A stretch of 64,000 nucleotides of DNA from contig NZ_JALDAX010000005.1 in the NCBI RefSeq assembly GCF_022698145.1, positions 62,001-126,000 on the forward strand. The letters run 5' to 3'. The position numbers and the translations under genes are program-made. The DNA is from Streptomyces spinosisporus (GTDB taxonomy: Bacteria > Actinomycetota > Actinomycetes > Streptomycetales > Streptomycetaceae). This document shows, piece after piece, positions 37,514-48,790 of this stretch. Position 1 is the first letter of the stretch, and every line of letters starts with the position of its first letter. The notes beneath the pieces were generated by a model that was not told where the DNA came from, did not search any database, and saw nothing but the letters and a program-made list of their open reading frames with translations.

Positions 37514-37679
37514 GGCGCACACCTCCGTGACAGCGATCCCGGAACGTTCAGTCAACACGTAAACACCGATGGAGCCCTTGTACAGTCCCCCGTGCGCGTT
37601 ACGGCTCGGCAAAATACGTGTAGGGACCATCTACTCGGTCGGGGTGATACCCGGAGAACTGCGACACCGGGACACGCCG

Positions 37680-37715
37680 AAGGGCCTCCCGCACCACGGA
37701 TGGCGGGAGGCCCTT
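37680..37715. terminator. Perfect 13-bp hairpin after ndh
   Basis: AAGGGCCTCCCGC (37680-37692) and GCGGGAGGCCCTT (37703-37715) are exact complements around a 10-nt loop, 25 bp after the ndh stop on the - strand. Confidence 0.85.
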
Positions 37716-37740
37716 CGATTCGTGCAGCGACCGGAACCGG

Positions 37741-39123
37741 TCAGGAGGCCTTGGCCTCGGTCTTCTCCTTGGGCGCGGCGGCGACCGGCGCCGGCTTGGC
37801 GGCCTCGTAGAACTCCTCGCGCGGGTGCTCCATCGCGCCGAGGGAGACGACCTCGCGCTTGAGGAACATGCCGAGGGTCCAGTCGGCGAAGACACGGACC
37901 TTGCGGTTCCAGGTCGGCATCGCCAGACCGTGGTAGCCGCGGTGCATGTACCACGCCAGACGGCCCTTGAGCTTGATCTTCATCTTGCCCATGACGATCA
38001 TCGCGACGCCCTTGTGGAGGCCGAGACCGGCCACCGCGCCCTTGTTGGCGTGGCTGTAGTCCTTCTGCGGGAAGCCGCGCATCCCGGAGATCACGTTGTC
38101 GCCGAGGACCTTGGCCTGGCGCAGCGCGTGCTGGGCGTTCGGCGGGCACCAGGCGTTCTCGTTGCCCGCCTTGCGGCCTACGAGGTCCGGGACCTGGGCG
38201 TTGTCGCCGGCGGCCCAGATGTAGTCGGTGCCCTTGACCTGGAGGGTCGGCTCGCAGTCGACGTGACCGCGGGGGCCGAGCGGCAGGCCGTAGCGGGACA
38301 GGACCGGGTTCGGCTTGACGCCGGCCGTCCAGACGACGGTGTTGGAGTCGACCTCCAGGCCGTTCTTCAGCACCACGTGGCCGTCGACGCAGGAGTCCAT
38401 CGAGGTGGAGAGGTAGATCTCCACGCCGCGGCTCTCCAGGTGCTCCTTGCCGTAGGCGCCCAGCTTCGGGCCGACCTCGGGCAGGATCTTGTCGGCGGCG
38501 TCGACGAGGATGAAGCGCATGTCCTCGCGGGACACGTTGTTGTAGTACTTGGCCGCGTCGCGGGCCAGGTCCTCGACCTCACCGATGGTCTCCGCACCGG
38601 CGAAGCCGCCGCCGATGAAGACGAAGGTGAGCGCCTTGCGGCGGATCTCCTCGTCGGTGGTGGAGTCGGCCTTGTCGAGCTGCTCGAGGACGTGGTTGCG
38701 CAGGCCGATGGCCTCCTCGATGCCCTTCATGCCGATGCCCTGCTCGGCGAGGCCGGGGATCGGGAAGGTGCGGGAGACCGCGCCGAGCGCGATCACCAGG
38801 TAGTCGAAGGGCAGCTCGTACGCCTCGCCGACCAGCGGCGCGATCGTGGCGACCTTGCGGTCCTGGTCGATGGTGGTGACCCGGCCGGTGAGAACCTCCG
38901 CCTTCGGCAGCACGCGTCGCAGCGGGACGACGACGTGGCGCGGGGAGATGTTGCCGGCGGCGGTTTCGGGAAGGAAGGGCTGGTAGGTCATGTACGACCG
39001 GGGGTCGACGACCGTGACGGTCGCCTCGCCGTAGCGCATCTTCTTCTGGATGCGCCGAGCTGCGTACAGGCCTACGTACCCACCGCCTACTACGAGGATC
39101 CTGGGACGCTCCGTGGTGCTCAT
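37741..39123 (-). CDS. ndh: Type II NADH dehydrogenase
   Basis: A 460-residue non-proton-pumping NADH:menaquinone oxidoreductase. FAD motif ILVVGGGYVGLYAARRIQKK, NADH motif TFVFIGGGFAGAETIGEVED, FAD-binding IWAAGDNAQVPDL, and the C-terminal amphipathic membrane-binding region (KLKGRLAWYMHRGYHGLAMP). The C-terminus is Ala/Lys/Glu-rich. ATG 39123 has a weak ribosome site. Two Rex-like palindromes lie 240-335 bp upstream, which would fit NADH/NAD+ control. Confidence 0.94.
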   Translation of the reverse strand: MSTTERPRILVVGGGYVGLYAARRIQKKMRYGEATVTVVDPRSYMTYQPFLPETAAGNISPRHVVVPLRRVLPKAEVLTGRVTTIDQDRKVATIAPLVGEAYELPFDYLVIALGAVSRTFPIPGLAEQGIGMKGIEEAIGLRNHVLEQLDKADSTTDEEIRRKALTFVFIGGGFAGAETIGEVEDLARDAAKYYNNVSREDMRFILVDAADKILPEVGPKLGAYGKEHLESRGVEIYLSTSMDSCVDGHVVLKNGLEVDSNTVVWTAGVKPNPVLSRYGLPLGPRGHVDCEPTLQVKGTDYIWAAGDNAQVPDLVGRKAGNENAWCPPNAQHALRQAKVLGDNVISGMRGFPQKDYSHANKGAVAGLGLHKGVAMIVMGKMKIKLKGRLAWYMHRGYHGLAMPTWNRKVRVFADWTLGMFLKREVVSLGAMEHPREEFYEAAKPAPVAAAPKEKTEAKAS

Positions 39124-39363
39124 GCCATCGAGTATCCACCTGGCCGAGGGGGGTACCTCGTGCGCCCCTTCACAAGCTCTTGCAGGGGGTGTGTTATCCT
39201 CCGCGATCCGCTGGACGGACGTCATTCCGCGGGGAGGGGTACGCGGGCGGTACGTCCCGTTGTCAATGCCGCGTGAGCTGGCTCTCCGCCTCCGGACGGC
39301 CGCCGTGAGCCCCCCGAAACACGCTTCCGCGAGACCCTCCCGCAGCGCCCTCGGCCGCCCCGA

Positions 39364-39377
39364 TTGAACATGTTCAA
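39364..39377. promoter_or_regulatory. Palindrome TTGAACATGTTCAA upstream of ndh
   Basis: A perfect 14-bp palindrome with the TGAA-N4-TTCA core of Rex operators. It lies 240 bp before ndh. The 454-bp gap 39124-39577 has no gene; it presumably holds the ndh promoter and the end of the ppx transcript, with a weak CCTG-TTGA/TCAA-CCAGG stem beside this site. Confidence 0.5.
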
Positions 39378-39442
39378 GGGCCTGTTGACCCCCGAAAAGC
39401 TCAACCAGGGCGCTTTTCATGCTTCCACAGGGCGGAATCTCT

Positions 39443-39458
39443 TGTGAAGAACTTCACG
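39443..39458. promoter_or_regulatory. Rex-like operator TGTGAAGAACTTCACG
   Basis: It matches the S. coelicolor Rex consensus TGTGAA-N4-TTCACA at 11 of 12 half-site positions. It lies 320 bp before ndh. Rex represses respiratory genes when NADH/NAD+ is low. Confidence 0.6.
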
Positions 39459-39577
39459 AACTTCCTCGGCGACACCCCGCCGAGAGCCCCCCGCAAGCCC
39501 CTCGATCACGCTCATACGCTATCCGACCTGCTCGTCAGAGAGCTACCGCTCGGTAGTAAAGGCCGGCCTGGGAACGG

Positions 39578-40519
39578 TCACGCCAGGGACCACGCGATGC
39601 CGTCGAGGATGTCGTGCTCGCTGACCACGACCTCCTCGGCGCCGATGCGGTTCATGATCGAGAGCAGGACGAGGGCGCCCGCGGCGATCACGTCGACGCG
39701 GCCAGGGTGCATGGAGGGGACGGCCGCGCGTTCGGCGTGGGTGGAGTGCAGCAGCCACTCGGTGATCTCGCGGACCTTCTGGCGCGGGACGCGGGAGTGG
39801 TGGATGCGCCGCGAGTCGTACTCGGGCAGCTCCTGCGCGATCGCCGACACGGTCGTGACCGACCCGGCGAGCCCGACCAGTGTGCGTGCCTCGCGCAGCG
39901 GGACGCTCTCCTCGGCCAGGTCGAGCGCCCGCTCGATGTCGGCCCGTACGGCGGCGATCTGCTCCTCGGTCGGCGGGTCGGTGACCGCGCCGTCCCGCAC
40001 GAGGTGCCGCTCGGTCATCCGGACGCAGCCGACGTCGACGGAGCGCGCCCCGCGCACCTGGTCGTCGCCCACGACGAACTCGGTGGAGCCGCCGCCGATG
40101 TCGACCACCAGGTAGGGCTTGTCGAGGTGGTCGCTGCCCGCCAGCTCCTTCGTCGCGCCGGTGAAGGAGAACCCGGCCTCCTGATCACCGGTGATGACCT
40201 CGGGTTCGACGCCGAGGATGTCGAGGACACCGCGCACGAACTCGTCGCGGTTCTCGGCGTCCCGCGAGGCCGAGGTGGCCACGAAGCGGAGCCGCTCGGC
40301 CCCGTGCTCCTTGATGATCGCGGCGTACTCCCGGCAGGCGGCGAACGTCCGCTCCAGCGCCTCGGGAGCCAGCCGCCCGGTCCGGTCGACGCCCTGCCCG
40401 AGCCGCACGATGGTCATACGCCGGTCCAGATCGACCAGTTCACCGGTCGCCGGGTCGGCGTCGGCGACGAGCAGCCGGATGGAGTTCGTACCGCAGTCGA
40501 TGGCGGCGACGCGGGTCAC
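39578..40519 (-). CDS. Exopolyphosphatase/guanosine pentaphosphatase (Ppx/GppA family)
   Basis: A 313-residue ASKHA-fold phosphatase. Phosphate-1 motif AAIDCGTNSIRLLVAD, ATSASRDAENRDEF, the phosphate-2 motif VVDIGGGSTEFVVG, and VGLAGSVTTVSAIA. Short Ppx of this kind lack the HD domain of E. coli Ppx. It hydrolyses polyphosphate and/or pppGpp, linking phosphate and stringent responses. GTG 40519 overlaps the DUF501 stop as GTGA. It is the last gene of the cluster eno - divIC-like - DUF501 - ppx, a common actinobacterial order. Confidence 0.92.
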   Translation of the reverse strand: MTRVAAIDCGTNSIRLLVADADPATGELVDLDRRMTIVRLGQGVDRTGRLAPEALERTFAACREYAAIIKEHGAERLRFVATSASRDAENRDEFVRGVLDILGVEPEVITGDQEAGFSFTGATKELAGSDHLDKPYLVVDIGGGSTEFVVGDDQVRGARSVDVGCVRMTERHLVRDGAVTDPPTEEQIAAVRADIERALDLAEESVPLREARTLVGLAGSVTTVSAIAQELPEYDSRRIHHSRVPRQKVREITEWLLHSTHAERAAVPSMHPGRVDVIAAGALVLLSIMNRIGAEEVVVSEHDILDGIAWSLA

Positions 40520-41055
40520 TTCTCGTCCTCCCCCGCCGGCGCGGCGGGCACCACACACGCCCCCTTGCGCCACCACTCCGGCAGCATCGCGATCGCCTCG
40601 TCGCCGAGGGGGTTGACGCCGGGGCCCGCGGCCAGGGAGTGCGCGACCAGGACGTGCAGGCACTTCACCCGGTCCGGCATGCCTCCGGCGCTGGGAAAGC
40701 CCTCCAGCACCTCGATCTCGTCACGGCGCCGGATGTAATCCTCGTGCGCGGCGCGATACGCGGCGGCCAGCTCCGGATCGGTCTGCAGTCGCTCGGTCAT
40801 CTCCTTCATGACGCCGTTGGCCTCCAGCGTGCCGATCGCGGAGGCGGCGCGCGGGCAGGTCAGGTAGTACGTCGTCGGGAAGGGCGTGCCGTCGGGAAGC
40901 CGCGGCGCGGTCTCCACGACGTCCGGCTGCCCGCACGGGCAGCGGTGCGCGATGGCGCGCAGCCCGCGCGGCGGCCGTCCGAGCTGCTGCTTGAAGGCCT
41001 CGACGTCCGCGGCGGTGGGCTCGGTGCGCGGGGTGGGCGGCGGGGGCGTTTCCAT
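40516..41055 (-). CDS. DUF501-domain protein
   Basis: A 179-residue protein of the DUF501 family. After a Pro-rich start it has VEAFKQQLGRPPRGLRAIAH, then RCPCGQPDVVET with two Cys, YYLTCPRAASAIGTLEANG and DRVKCLHVLVAHSLA. The conserved cysteines suggest a metal site. The function is unknown; it is nearly always found between the FtsB-like gene and ppx in actinobacteria. It overlaps ppx (GTGA). Confidence 0.9.
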   Translation of the reverse strand: METPPPPTPRTEPTAADVEAFKQQLGRPPRGLRAIAHRCPCGQPDVVETAPRLPDGTPFPTTYYLTCPRAASAIGTLEANGVMKEMTERLQTDPELAAAYRAAHEDYIRRRDEIEVLEGFPSAGGMPDRVKCLHVLVAHSLAAGPGVNPLGDEAIAMLPEWWRKGACVVPAAPAGEDEK

Positions 41056-41094
41056 GCCTGTCTCTCTGCTTGTTCAGCTTGCCTGTTGTGCGGT

Positions 41095-41571
41095 TCACCG
41101 GTCGGAGGCGTCCGACTTGTCGACCCCGTCCCAGACGTTGGTGTACCAGGGGCGGTCGGCCGCGCCCAGCTCGGTCCGCGACTGCCTGCCCGCGTGCGGG
41201 TCGATGACGATGTAACCCGTCTCGCCCGGCATCACATAGTGCAGCCGCTGCCGGATCTGCTGCTCGGCGTAGGCGTCGTCCTGCCAGCGCGCCTTGAGGT
41301 CGCGCAGCTGCTCCACGCGCTGACGGGCCTGCTCCTTCTGCCGCTGCAGATCGGAGATCTCGGAGCGCTGGGAGACGTACTGCCTTATGGGATACGCGAG
41401 GGCGACGACCAGCGAGCACAGGACCAGCGCGAGCAGCGCGGCCCGGCCGGTCAGCCGCGAGCGCCGGGCCTGGCGCTTGGTCTGGGAACGGTAGACACGG
41501 GCCGCGGTCTGCTCGCCGAGCAGCCTGATCCTGGTCGCGGTCGAGAACCGGTCCCGGTCCTTGACGGCCAT
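41095..41571 (-). CDS. FtsB/DivIC-family septum formation protein
   Basis: A 158-residue bitopic protein. A basic cytoplasmic N-terminus (~50 residues), one transmembrane helix (LLALVLCSLVVALAYPIRQY), then a leucine-zipper-like coiled coil (QRSEISDLQRQKEQARQRVE) and an extracytoplasmic tail. Members belong to the FtsQLB-type divisome complex; in Streptomyces it acts in sporulation septation. ATG 41571 follows GGGAGG at 7 nt. It is 99 bp downstream of eno. Confidence 0.9.
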   Translation of the reverse strand: MAVKDRDRFSTATRIRLLGEQTAARVYRSQTKRQARRSRLTGRAALLALVLCSLVVALAYPIRQYVSQRSEISDLQRQKEQARQRVEQLRDLKARWQDDAYAEQQIRQRLHYVMPGETGYIVIDPHAGRQSRTELGAADRPWYTNVWDGVDKSDASDR

Positions 41572-41670
41572 AGCCCCGCCTCCCGTGCACACGTGCGTAC
41601 GTCCCCGCACACGGTACGGGACCGGTACGAGGACGTACGTACGACTGGCTAGTGCTTGACCCCGGAAGGG

Positions 41671-43014
<1,344 letters not shown>

Positions 43015-43139
43015 CTAACCGGCCCGGGCCGATCGGCCAGCCGGTCGCCCACCCCTTGGGCAGAACCGAGAGTAAATTGTTTCCGAACGGAACAAAAACC
43101 CGCACGGAACCACGGATACGCGCAGCGGAACGCGCGGGC

Positions 43140-43190
43140 AGAAAAGACCCCGCCCCGGTGCGTACGGGGGAACACGCACCGAGGCGGGGA
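43140..43190 (-). terminator. Rho-independent terminator of the Rpf gene
   Basis: A 16-bp stem with one mismatch (43148-43163 against 43174-43189, CCCCGCC.CGGTGCGT type), followed in the - direction by TCTTTTCTG. It lies 25 bp after the rpfA stop. Confidence 0.88.
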
Positions 43191-43214
43191 GTCTGCGGGG
43201 ACGGGGGCGGGCTG

Positions 43215-44110
<896 letters not shown>

Positions 44111-44260
44111 CCGGGGCTCGTGGTGACGAGCGGTGAAGACCGTAGACACGCGTTCCGCCGAATTTCAAAGACGATCAGGGCTTCTGAGACTCATCCCACA
44201 CTTTCACCAAACCGGACATTCCCTGGCGAAGCGTGACGTGAACTCCCGTTGGTTTTCGCC

Positions 44261-45247
44261 CTATTCGCCACTGAGTCGGAGGGTCTGACCGGCGAAGATG
44301 TGGTTCGGGTCGGCCCCGATCGCCTTCTTGTTCGCGTCGTAGAGCGCGCGCCACCCGCCGTCCAGGCCAAGCGAGTCGGCGATGGAGGCGAGGGTGTCGC
44401 CGGCGCGGACGGTGTAGGTGTCGTCCGCGTGGCTGCCGGCCGGGGTCTCGTCGGCGCTCGCACCGCGGTGACGGCCACTGCCGAGCGCGCCGGTGTCCAC
44501 CAGGCTCCAAGAACCCACGGCCTGCTCGGAGTTGTCCGAGTCGTCACCCTTCGCCCGTTCTGCGGGTGAGTTGTCACCGCTCTGCGAGCCGCTCGGGGTC
44601 GCGTCGGGCGACGAGCTGGACGGCGACGCCGAGGTGTCGGACTTGGCGGAGTCGTCCGACCTGTCGGGAGAGGCCGAGGGAGAGGCGCTGGAGGAAGCAC
44701 CGGAGGACGCGTCCGATGAACCGGAGGAATCGGATGAACCGTACGAAGAGGACTCATCGGTCGTTCCGCCCGGCGAGTTGGACAGACCGGAGGAGCCGTA
44801 CGACCCGGATGAATCGGATGAGCCGGACGAACCGCCGTCCAGCACACCGGTGTCGATGTCGTCCGAACCCGAGTCCTCGGTCAGGCCCGAGGTCAGCCCG
44901 CAGGTGTGGAAGGCGCCGACGCCCTGGTCGTCGAGGATCTTCTCGGCGACGGCTATCTGCTGGTTGCGGCTGGCGAGGTCGGGCCTGGAGGCGTAGTCGA
45001 GGCCGCCGTACTTGTCCCAGTCGTCCTGGCTCAGCTTCAGCCCGCCGTAGAAGCCGTTGCCGTCGTTCTGGCTCCAGGCGCCGCCGGTCTCGCACTCCGC
45101 CACCTTGTCCCACGCGGTGCCGTCGGCAGCGCTCGCGGCGGAGGCGCCGAGGAGCGGGATGGCGATGGCGGAGCCGGTCACTCCGGCGGCGACGAGGATC
45201 GCCGGAGCCTGGCGGGGGCGACGGTGTCGACCGTTCCCGGAGAGCAT
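44261..45247 (-). CDS. Second Rpf/LysM secreted cell-wall hydrolase with long Ser-rich linker
   Basis: A 328-residue secreted protein. Signal peptide ends SAASA-AD (~40). The Rpf domain has TAWDKVAECETGGAWSQNDG (catalytic Glu in ECETGG), NGFYGGLKLSQDDWDKYGG and two Cys. Residues ~130-260 are a Ser/Asp/Gly-rich linker with repeats like SSGSSDSSGS. LysM at the C-terminus: YTVRAGDTLASIADSLGL. It is a tandem paralogue of the gene at 43215 and probably corresponds to S. coelicolor RpfB, but I leave the symbol open. ATG 45247 follows AAAGG. Confidence 0.88.
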   Translation of the reverse strand: MLSGNGRHRRPRQAPAILVAAGVTGSAIAIPLLGASAASAADGTAWDKVAECETGGAWSQNDGNGFYGGLKLSQDDWDKYGGLDYASRPDLASRNQQIAVAEKILDDQGVGAFHTCGLTSGLTEDSGSDDIDTGVLDGGSSGSSDSSGSYGSSGLSNSPGGTTDESSSYGSSDSSGSSDASSGASSSASPSASPDRSDDSAKSDTSASPSSSSPDATPSGSQSGDNSPAERAKGDDSDNSEQAVGSWSLVDTGALGSGRHRGASADETPAGSHADDTYTVRAGDTLASIADSLGLDGGWRALYDANKKAIGADPNHIFAGQTLRLSGE

Positions 45248-45334
45248 GCAGAAGCCTTTCGCGAGACAGCACTGAGCGGCGCGGCGCGTGGTGCTGGAGA
45301 CCGCGCTGGTGGGTGAACGTAGCGGCTGACGATC

Positions 45335-45347
45335 ACTTGTCACAAGT
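45335..45347. promoter_or_regulatory. Inverted repeat ACTTGT-C-ACAAGT between rpf and P450 genes
   Basis: A perfect 6-bp palindrome with a 1-nt centre in the 204-bp divergent gap 45248-45451, 88 bp upstream of the rpf start. It could be an operator; a GTGA-AGA-TCAC element follows at about 45365-45376. Confidence 0.35.
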
Positions 45348-45451
45348 TAATGCCGCGCAGATCACGTGAAGATCACATAGTTGAAAGCGTGTCATCTTTG
45401 ACCGGTTCCCTGCGGCGACGCGGTCGCCGGCCGTGCGGTTACCGTCGTGGG

Positions 45452-46690
45452 GTGAACCTCCCGAACGCCGCTCCCGAACTCTTCAGCCGGGAGTTCGCCG
45501 ACGACCCGTACCCGGCCTACGCCTGGCTGCGCGAACACTCCCCCGTGCACTGGACGACGCTGCCCAGCGGGGTCGAGGCCTGGCTGGTCACCCGCTACGA
45601 CGACGCACGTCAGGCGCTGGCCGACGGGCGGCTGTCGAAGAACCCCGACCATCACGCCGAGGACGCGCAGGGCAAGAGCAGGACCGGCATCCCAGGCGAG
45701 CGCAGCGCCAATCTGATGACGCATCTGCTCAACATCGACCCGCCGGACCACACCCGGCTGCGCCGTCTGGTCTCCAAGGCGTTCACCCCGCGCCGGGTGG
45801 CGGAATTCGCGCCACGGGTGCAGGAGTTGACGGACGATCTCATCGACCGGTTCGCGCCGCGCGGCGAGGCCGATCTGATCCACGAGTTCGCCTTCCCCCT
45901 CCCCATCTACGCCATCTGCGAGCTGCTCGGCGTCCCGCGCGAGGACCAGGACGACTTCCGCGACTGGGCGGGGATGATGATCCGGCACGGCGGGGGGCCG
46001 CGCGGCGGGGTCGCCCGCTCGGTCAGGAAGATCCGCGACTATCTCGCCGAGCTGATCCACCGCAAGCGCGGCGACCTCGGCGACGACCTGATCTCGGGTC
46101 TCATCCGCGCCTCCGACCACGGCGAGCACCTCACCGAGAACGAGGCCGCCGCGATGTGCTTCGTGCTCCTCTTCGCCGGCTTCGAGACCACCATCAATCT
46201 CATCGGCAACGGCACCTACGCTCTGCTGCGCAACCCCGGGCAGCGGGCGCGGCTCCAGGAGTCGCTGCGGCGCGGCGAGGGCGCGCTGCTCGACACCGCC
46301 GTGGAGGAACTGCTGCGCTACGACGGCCCGGTGGAGCTGGCGACCTGGCGCTTCGCCACCGAGCCGCTCACCGTCGGCGGGCAGCGCATCGCCACCGGCG
46401 ACCCGGTCCTGGTCGTCCTGGCCGCCGCCGACCGCGACCCCGCCCGCTTCCCGGACCCCGACACACTCGACCTCTCCCGCCGGGACAACCAGCACCTCGG
46501 ATACGGCCACGGCATCCACTACTGCCTCGGCGCCCCCCTGGCCCGCTTGGAGGGCCGCACCGCCCTGCAAACCCTCCTGCTCCGCCTCCCCGACCTCGAA
46601 CTCGCCACACCCCCCACCGACCTACGCCGCCGCGGCGGCCTCATCATGCGCGGGCTCCGGGATCTGCCCGTCCGGTTCACGCCGGCCTGA
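45452..46690 (+). CDS. Cytochrome P450
   Basis: A 412-residue soluble bacterial P450. The I-helix oxygen motif is FAGFETTINL, the K-helix ExxR is EELLR, and the heme loop GYGHGIHYCLGAPLARLEG puts the thiolate at Cys358. NIDPPDHTRLRRLVSKAFTP is the conserved C-helix. It resembles CYP105/107-type enzymes of secondary metabolism; the substrate is unknown and no ferredoxin gene is adjacent. GTG 45452 lacks a clear ribosome site and may be leaderless. The frame is open to 45350. Confidence 0.93.
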   Translation: MNLPNAAPELFSREFADDPYPAYAWLREHSPVHWTTLPSGVEAWLVTRYDDARQALADGRLSKNPDHHAEDAQGKSRTGIPGERSANLMTHLLNIDPPDHTRLRRLVSKAFTPRRVAEFAPRVQELTDDLIDRFAPRGEADLIHEFAFPLPIYAICELLGVPREDQDDFRDWAGMMIRHGGGPRGGVARSVRKIRDYLAELIHRKRGDLGDDLISGLIRASDHGEHLTENEAAAMCFVLLFAGFETTINLIGNGTYALLRNPGQRARLQESLRRGEGALLDTAVEELLRYDGPVELATWRFATEPLTVGGQRIATGDPVLVVLAAADRDPARFPDPDTLDLSRRDNQHLGYGHGIHYCLGAPLARLEGRTALQTLLLRLPDLELATPPTDLRRRGGLIMRGLRDLPVRFTPA

Positions 46691-46699
46691 CGGGGGTCG

Positions 46700-46905
46700 G
46701 GGCGGCGGCCGCGTGGATGTCGCCTGCGGCGCTCAAGCCGTGGGTTCGCCGCCGACGGTCACGCCGTCGTCGCCGCTGGAGGCCGATCGGCGATCGTCGC
46801 CGACGGCCGATCGGTCCTCGGCCGCGGGCGGACGAGTGGTCGTCGCCTGCGGCACGCAAGCCGCCCCCGTCGGCGGTCAAGCAGTCGCCGCCGCCCTCCA
46901 GCCGC
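46700..46905. repeat. Degenerate repeats in the convergent P450/mazG gap
   Basis: GTCGCCTGCGGCGCTCAAGC and GTCGCCTGCGGCACGCAAGC are 120 bp apart, with CGCCGACGG/GGCCGATCGG variants between. The segment fills the gap between two convergent genes and shows no credible gene. Confidence 0.6.
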
Positions 46906-46908
46906 CGA

Positions 46909-47907
46909 TCAGTCGTCAGCGGCCGCAGACTCGCCGTTCTCGGTTTCTGTTCGTCTGATTGCGTCGCGGTAGGCGCGGGCCGCTGCGCGGAGGGCTGCTT
47001 CTGGGTCCACGCCCTTGGATTCGGCGTGGATCGCCAGGGCGAGGAGGTCGTAGCCGATGCCCTCGGTGGGGGGCAGGGGGACGTCCAGGCCCGCTGTACG
47101 GACGCGGGACGCGAGCTTGGCGGCGAGGGCCAGGCCCGGCTGGGTCAGGGGGACTCCCTCGGTCACCGAGGAGCGCTGCTTCTCGGCCGCCTTGGTGCGC
47201 AGCCAGTGCTCCCTGACCTCCTCCGGCGTCGAGGCGGTCTCGTCGCCGAAGACATGCGGGTGGCGGCGGATGAGCTTGGCGACGATTCCGGCGGCCACGT
47301 CGTCCACGGAGAAGGGGGCGTCCGGGTCGTCCTCGGCTATGCGGGCGTGGAAGATCACCTGGAGCAGGACGTCGCCGAGTTCCTCGCGCAGTTCGTCGCG
47401 GTCGCCCTCCTCGATCGCCTCGACGAGTTCGTACACCTCCTCGATGCTGTACTTCGCCAGGCCCTTGTGGGTCTGCTGGGAGGAGAACGGGCACTCGACG
47501 CGGATCCGGTCCATGACCTGGACGAGGTCCAGGAGCCGGGCGCCCGGGAGGTCGTAGGAGGCGGGCAGCAGCTCCAGCTCCGGCATCTGCACGCGCCCGG
47601 AGCCGGCGAGCCGGGCCAGGCCGTCGGTGAGCGCCGGCTCGCCCTCGCCGGTGGCCACGACCACGACGGTGTGTCCGCCCGCGCACAGGGCGACCAGCTC
47701 CTCGGCCGTGGGCGAGGCCTCGTCGACCGCCGTGCCCGCCTCGCGCAGATACGGCAGCTGCGGGTGGGCGCCGTCCGCGCACAGCACACGGTCGGCGGCG
47801 TGCAGCGCCTGCCAGGCGGGCCAGGACAGCAGGCCGGGCGCGACGCGATGGCTGGTGGTGAGCAGGACGATGCGGCCGGGGGCCTCTTCGGGGCTGGTTG
47901 CGTTCAC
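46909..47907 (-). CDS. mazG: MazG-family nucleoside triphosphate pyrophosphohydrolase
   Basis: A 332-residue protein. The N-terminal ~140 residues form an extra domain (GRIVLLTTSHRVAPGLLSWP), like the tetrapyrrole-methylase-type region of fused MazGs. The MazG core is LLDLVQVMDRIRVECPFSSQ, then QTHKGLAKYSIEEVYELVEA, with metal motif EE..E12..E..D (ELREELGDVLLQVIFHA). It hydrolyses NTPs to NMP and PPi, clearing abnormal nucleotides. The start is GTG 47907 or 47925; neither has a good ribosome site. Confidence 0.9.
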   Translation of the reverse strand: MNATSPEEAPGRIVLLTTSHRVAPGLLSWPAWQALHAADRVLCADGAHPQLPYLREAGTAVDEASPTAEELVALCAGGHTVVVVATGEGEPALTDGLARLAGSGRVQMPELELLPASYDLPGARLLDLVQVMDRIRVECPFSSQQTHKGLAKYSIEEVYELVEAIEEGDRDELREELGDVLLQVIFHARIAEDDPDAPFSVDDVAAGIVAKLIRRHPHVFGDETASTPEEVREHWLRTKAAEKQRSSVTEGVPLTQPGLALAAKLASRVRTAGLDVPLPPTEGIGYDLLALAIHAESKGVDPEAALRAAARAYRDAIRRTETENGESAAADD

Positions 47908-47974
47908 GATCCGAACGTAACTCACGGCGCCGACCGCCCCGTAAGTTGTCCACAGGCAAGCCGGCGACCCACCG

Positions 47975-48622
47975 TCACGCCGACTGCTGCGTCCCCGCCG
48001 CCGTGACCTCGCGCACCCACGGCGTCTTGGCGTCGACGCGGCTGCTCTTCTGGACGTCCCATGCGCCGTAGCGCGGGTTCAGGTCGACCTTGAGTTCCTT
48101 GGAGGCCTTGGACAGGGCGTTCCAGAAGGCGGGCTTGCTGGTGTCGGTGCCGAGGCTCTGCGCGAGCTTCTGCGCCTCCAGCTGAAGGCGCAGATTGTCG
48201 TCGAGGCGCTGCGGGGCGACGCCGTACTGCTGCAGCCAGGCCGTCTCCAGGGCCTTGGAGCCGCCGACCTGCTGTTCCAGGCCGGTGCGCATCTGCTGGA
48301 TCTCCTTGGGGGTGACCGTGATGTCCGCGTCCTGGGCGGCCCGGTGCAGCACCCGGTCGAGGACCAGGCTGTGCAGGGTGTCGCGGGTCAGGCTGCCGGT
48401 CTGTGCGACGGCCTGCTGGTACTGCGCCTCGTCCTTCACGGCCGCGCGCTGCGCCGAGCGCACCTCGTTCACCCGGTTCTCCAGCTGCGCCACGGTGATC
48501 CGCTGCCCGCCGACGACGGCGGCCGCGCCGGGATGCGCGTCGCTTCCACAGGCGGTGAGCAGGGGTGCCGCCGCGGCGATCGCGGCGGTGAGGACGAGCG
48601 CGGTGCGACGGCGGCGGTGCAA
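47975..48622 (-). CDS. SurA-N-like lipoprotein
   Basis: A 215-residue lipoprotein. The signal is MHRRRRTALVLTAAIAAAAP with lipobox LTAC. The rest is helical, matching the SurA N-terminal chaperone domain (VVGGQRITVAQLENRVNEVR, HSLVLDRVLHRAAQDADITV). No parvulin PPIase domain is present, so it may only bind unfolded exported proteins. The TTG start at 48622 is chosen because GGGAGG lies 5 nt upstream; the frame is open further. It is 67 bp downstream of mazG's upstream end, on the same strand. Confidence 0.85.
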   Translation of the reverse strand: MHRRRRTALVLTAAIAAAAPLLTACGSDAHPGAAAVVGGQRITVAQLENRVNEVRSAQRAAVKDEAQYQQAVAQTGSLTRDTLHSLVLDRVLHRAAQDADITVTPKEIQQMRTGLEQQVGGSKALETAWLQQYGVAPQRLDDNLRLQLEAQKLAQSLGTDTSKPAFWNALSKASKELKVDLNPRYGAWDVQKSSRVDAKTPWVREVTAAGTQQSA

Positions 48623-48734
48623 GGAAGCCTCCCGGGGAGCTTGTGCGACGGTGCACAAAGTCTTGCGGTGATCGATGGTATGCAGCGGCCAAGCTCTGGC
48701 CAACCCATTCGACCAACGATTCACCACGACTTCG

Positions 48735-48790
48735 GGCACCGCCGCGCCCGGCACCACCGCCGCGCCTGGCACCACCGCCGCGCCCCGCGG
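48735..48790. repeat. 18-bp tandem repeat after the kinase gene
   Basis: Three copies of GGCACCACCGCCGCGCC-type units follow directly on the stop of the kinase gene (- strand). They occupy part of the 168-bp gap between it and the SurA-like gene. Confidence 0.75.

Noticed and set aside
45365..45376. CRP-like site between rpf and P450 genes
   Set aside because: GTGAAGATCAC has the wrong spacing for the GTG-N6-CAC pattern of Streptomyces Crp.
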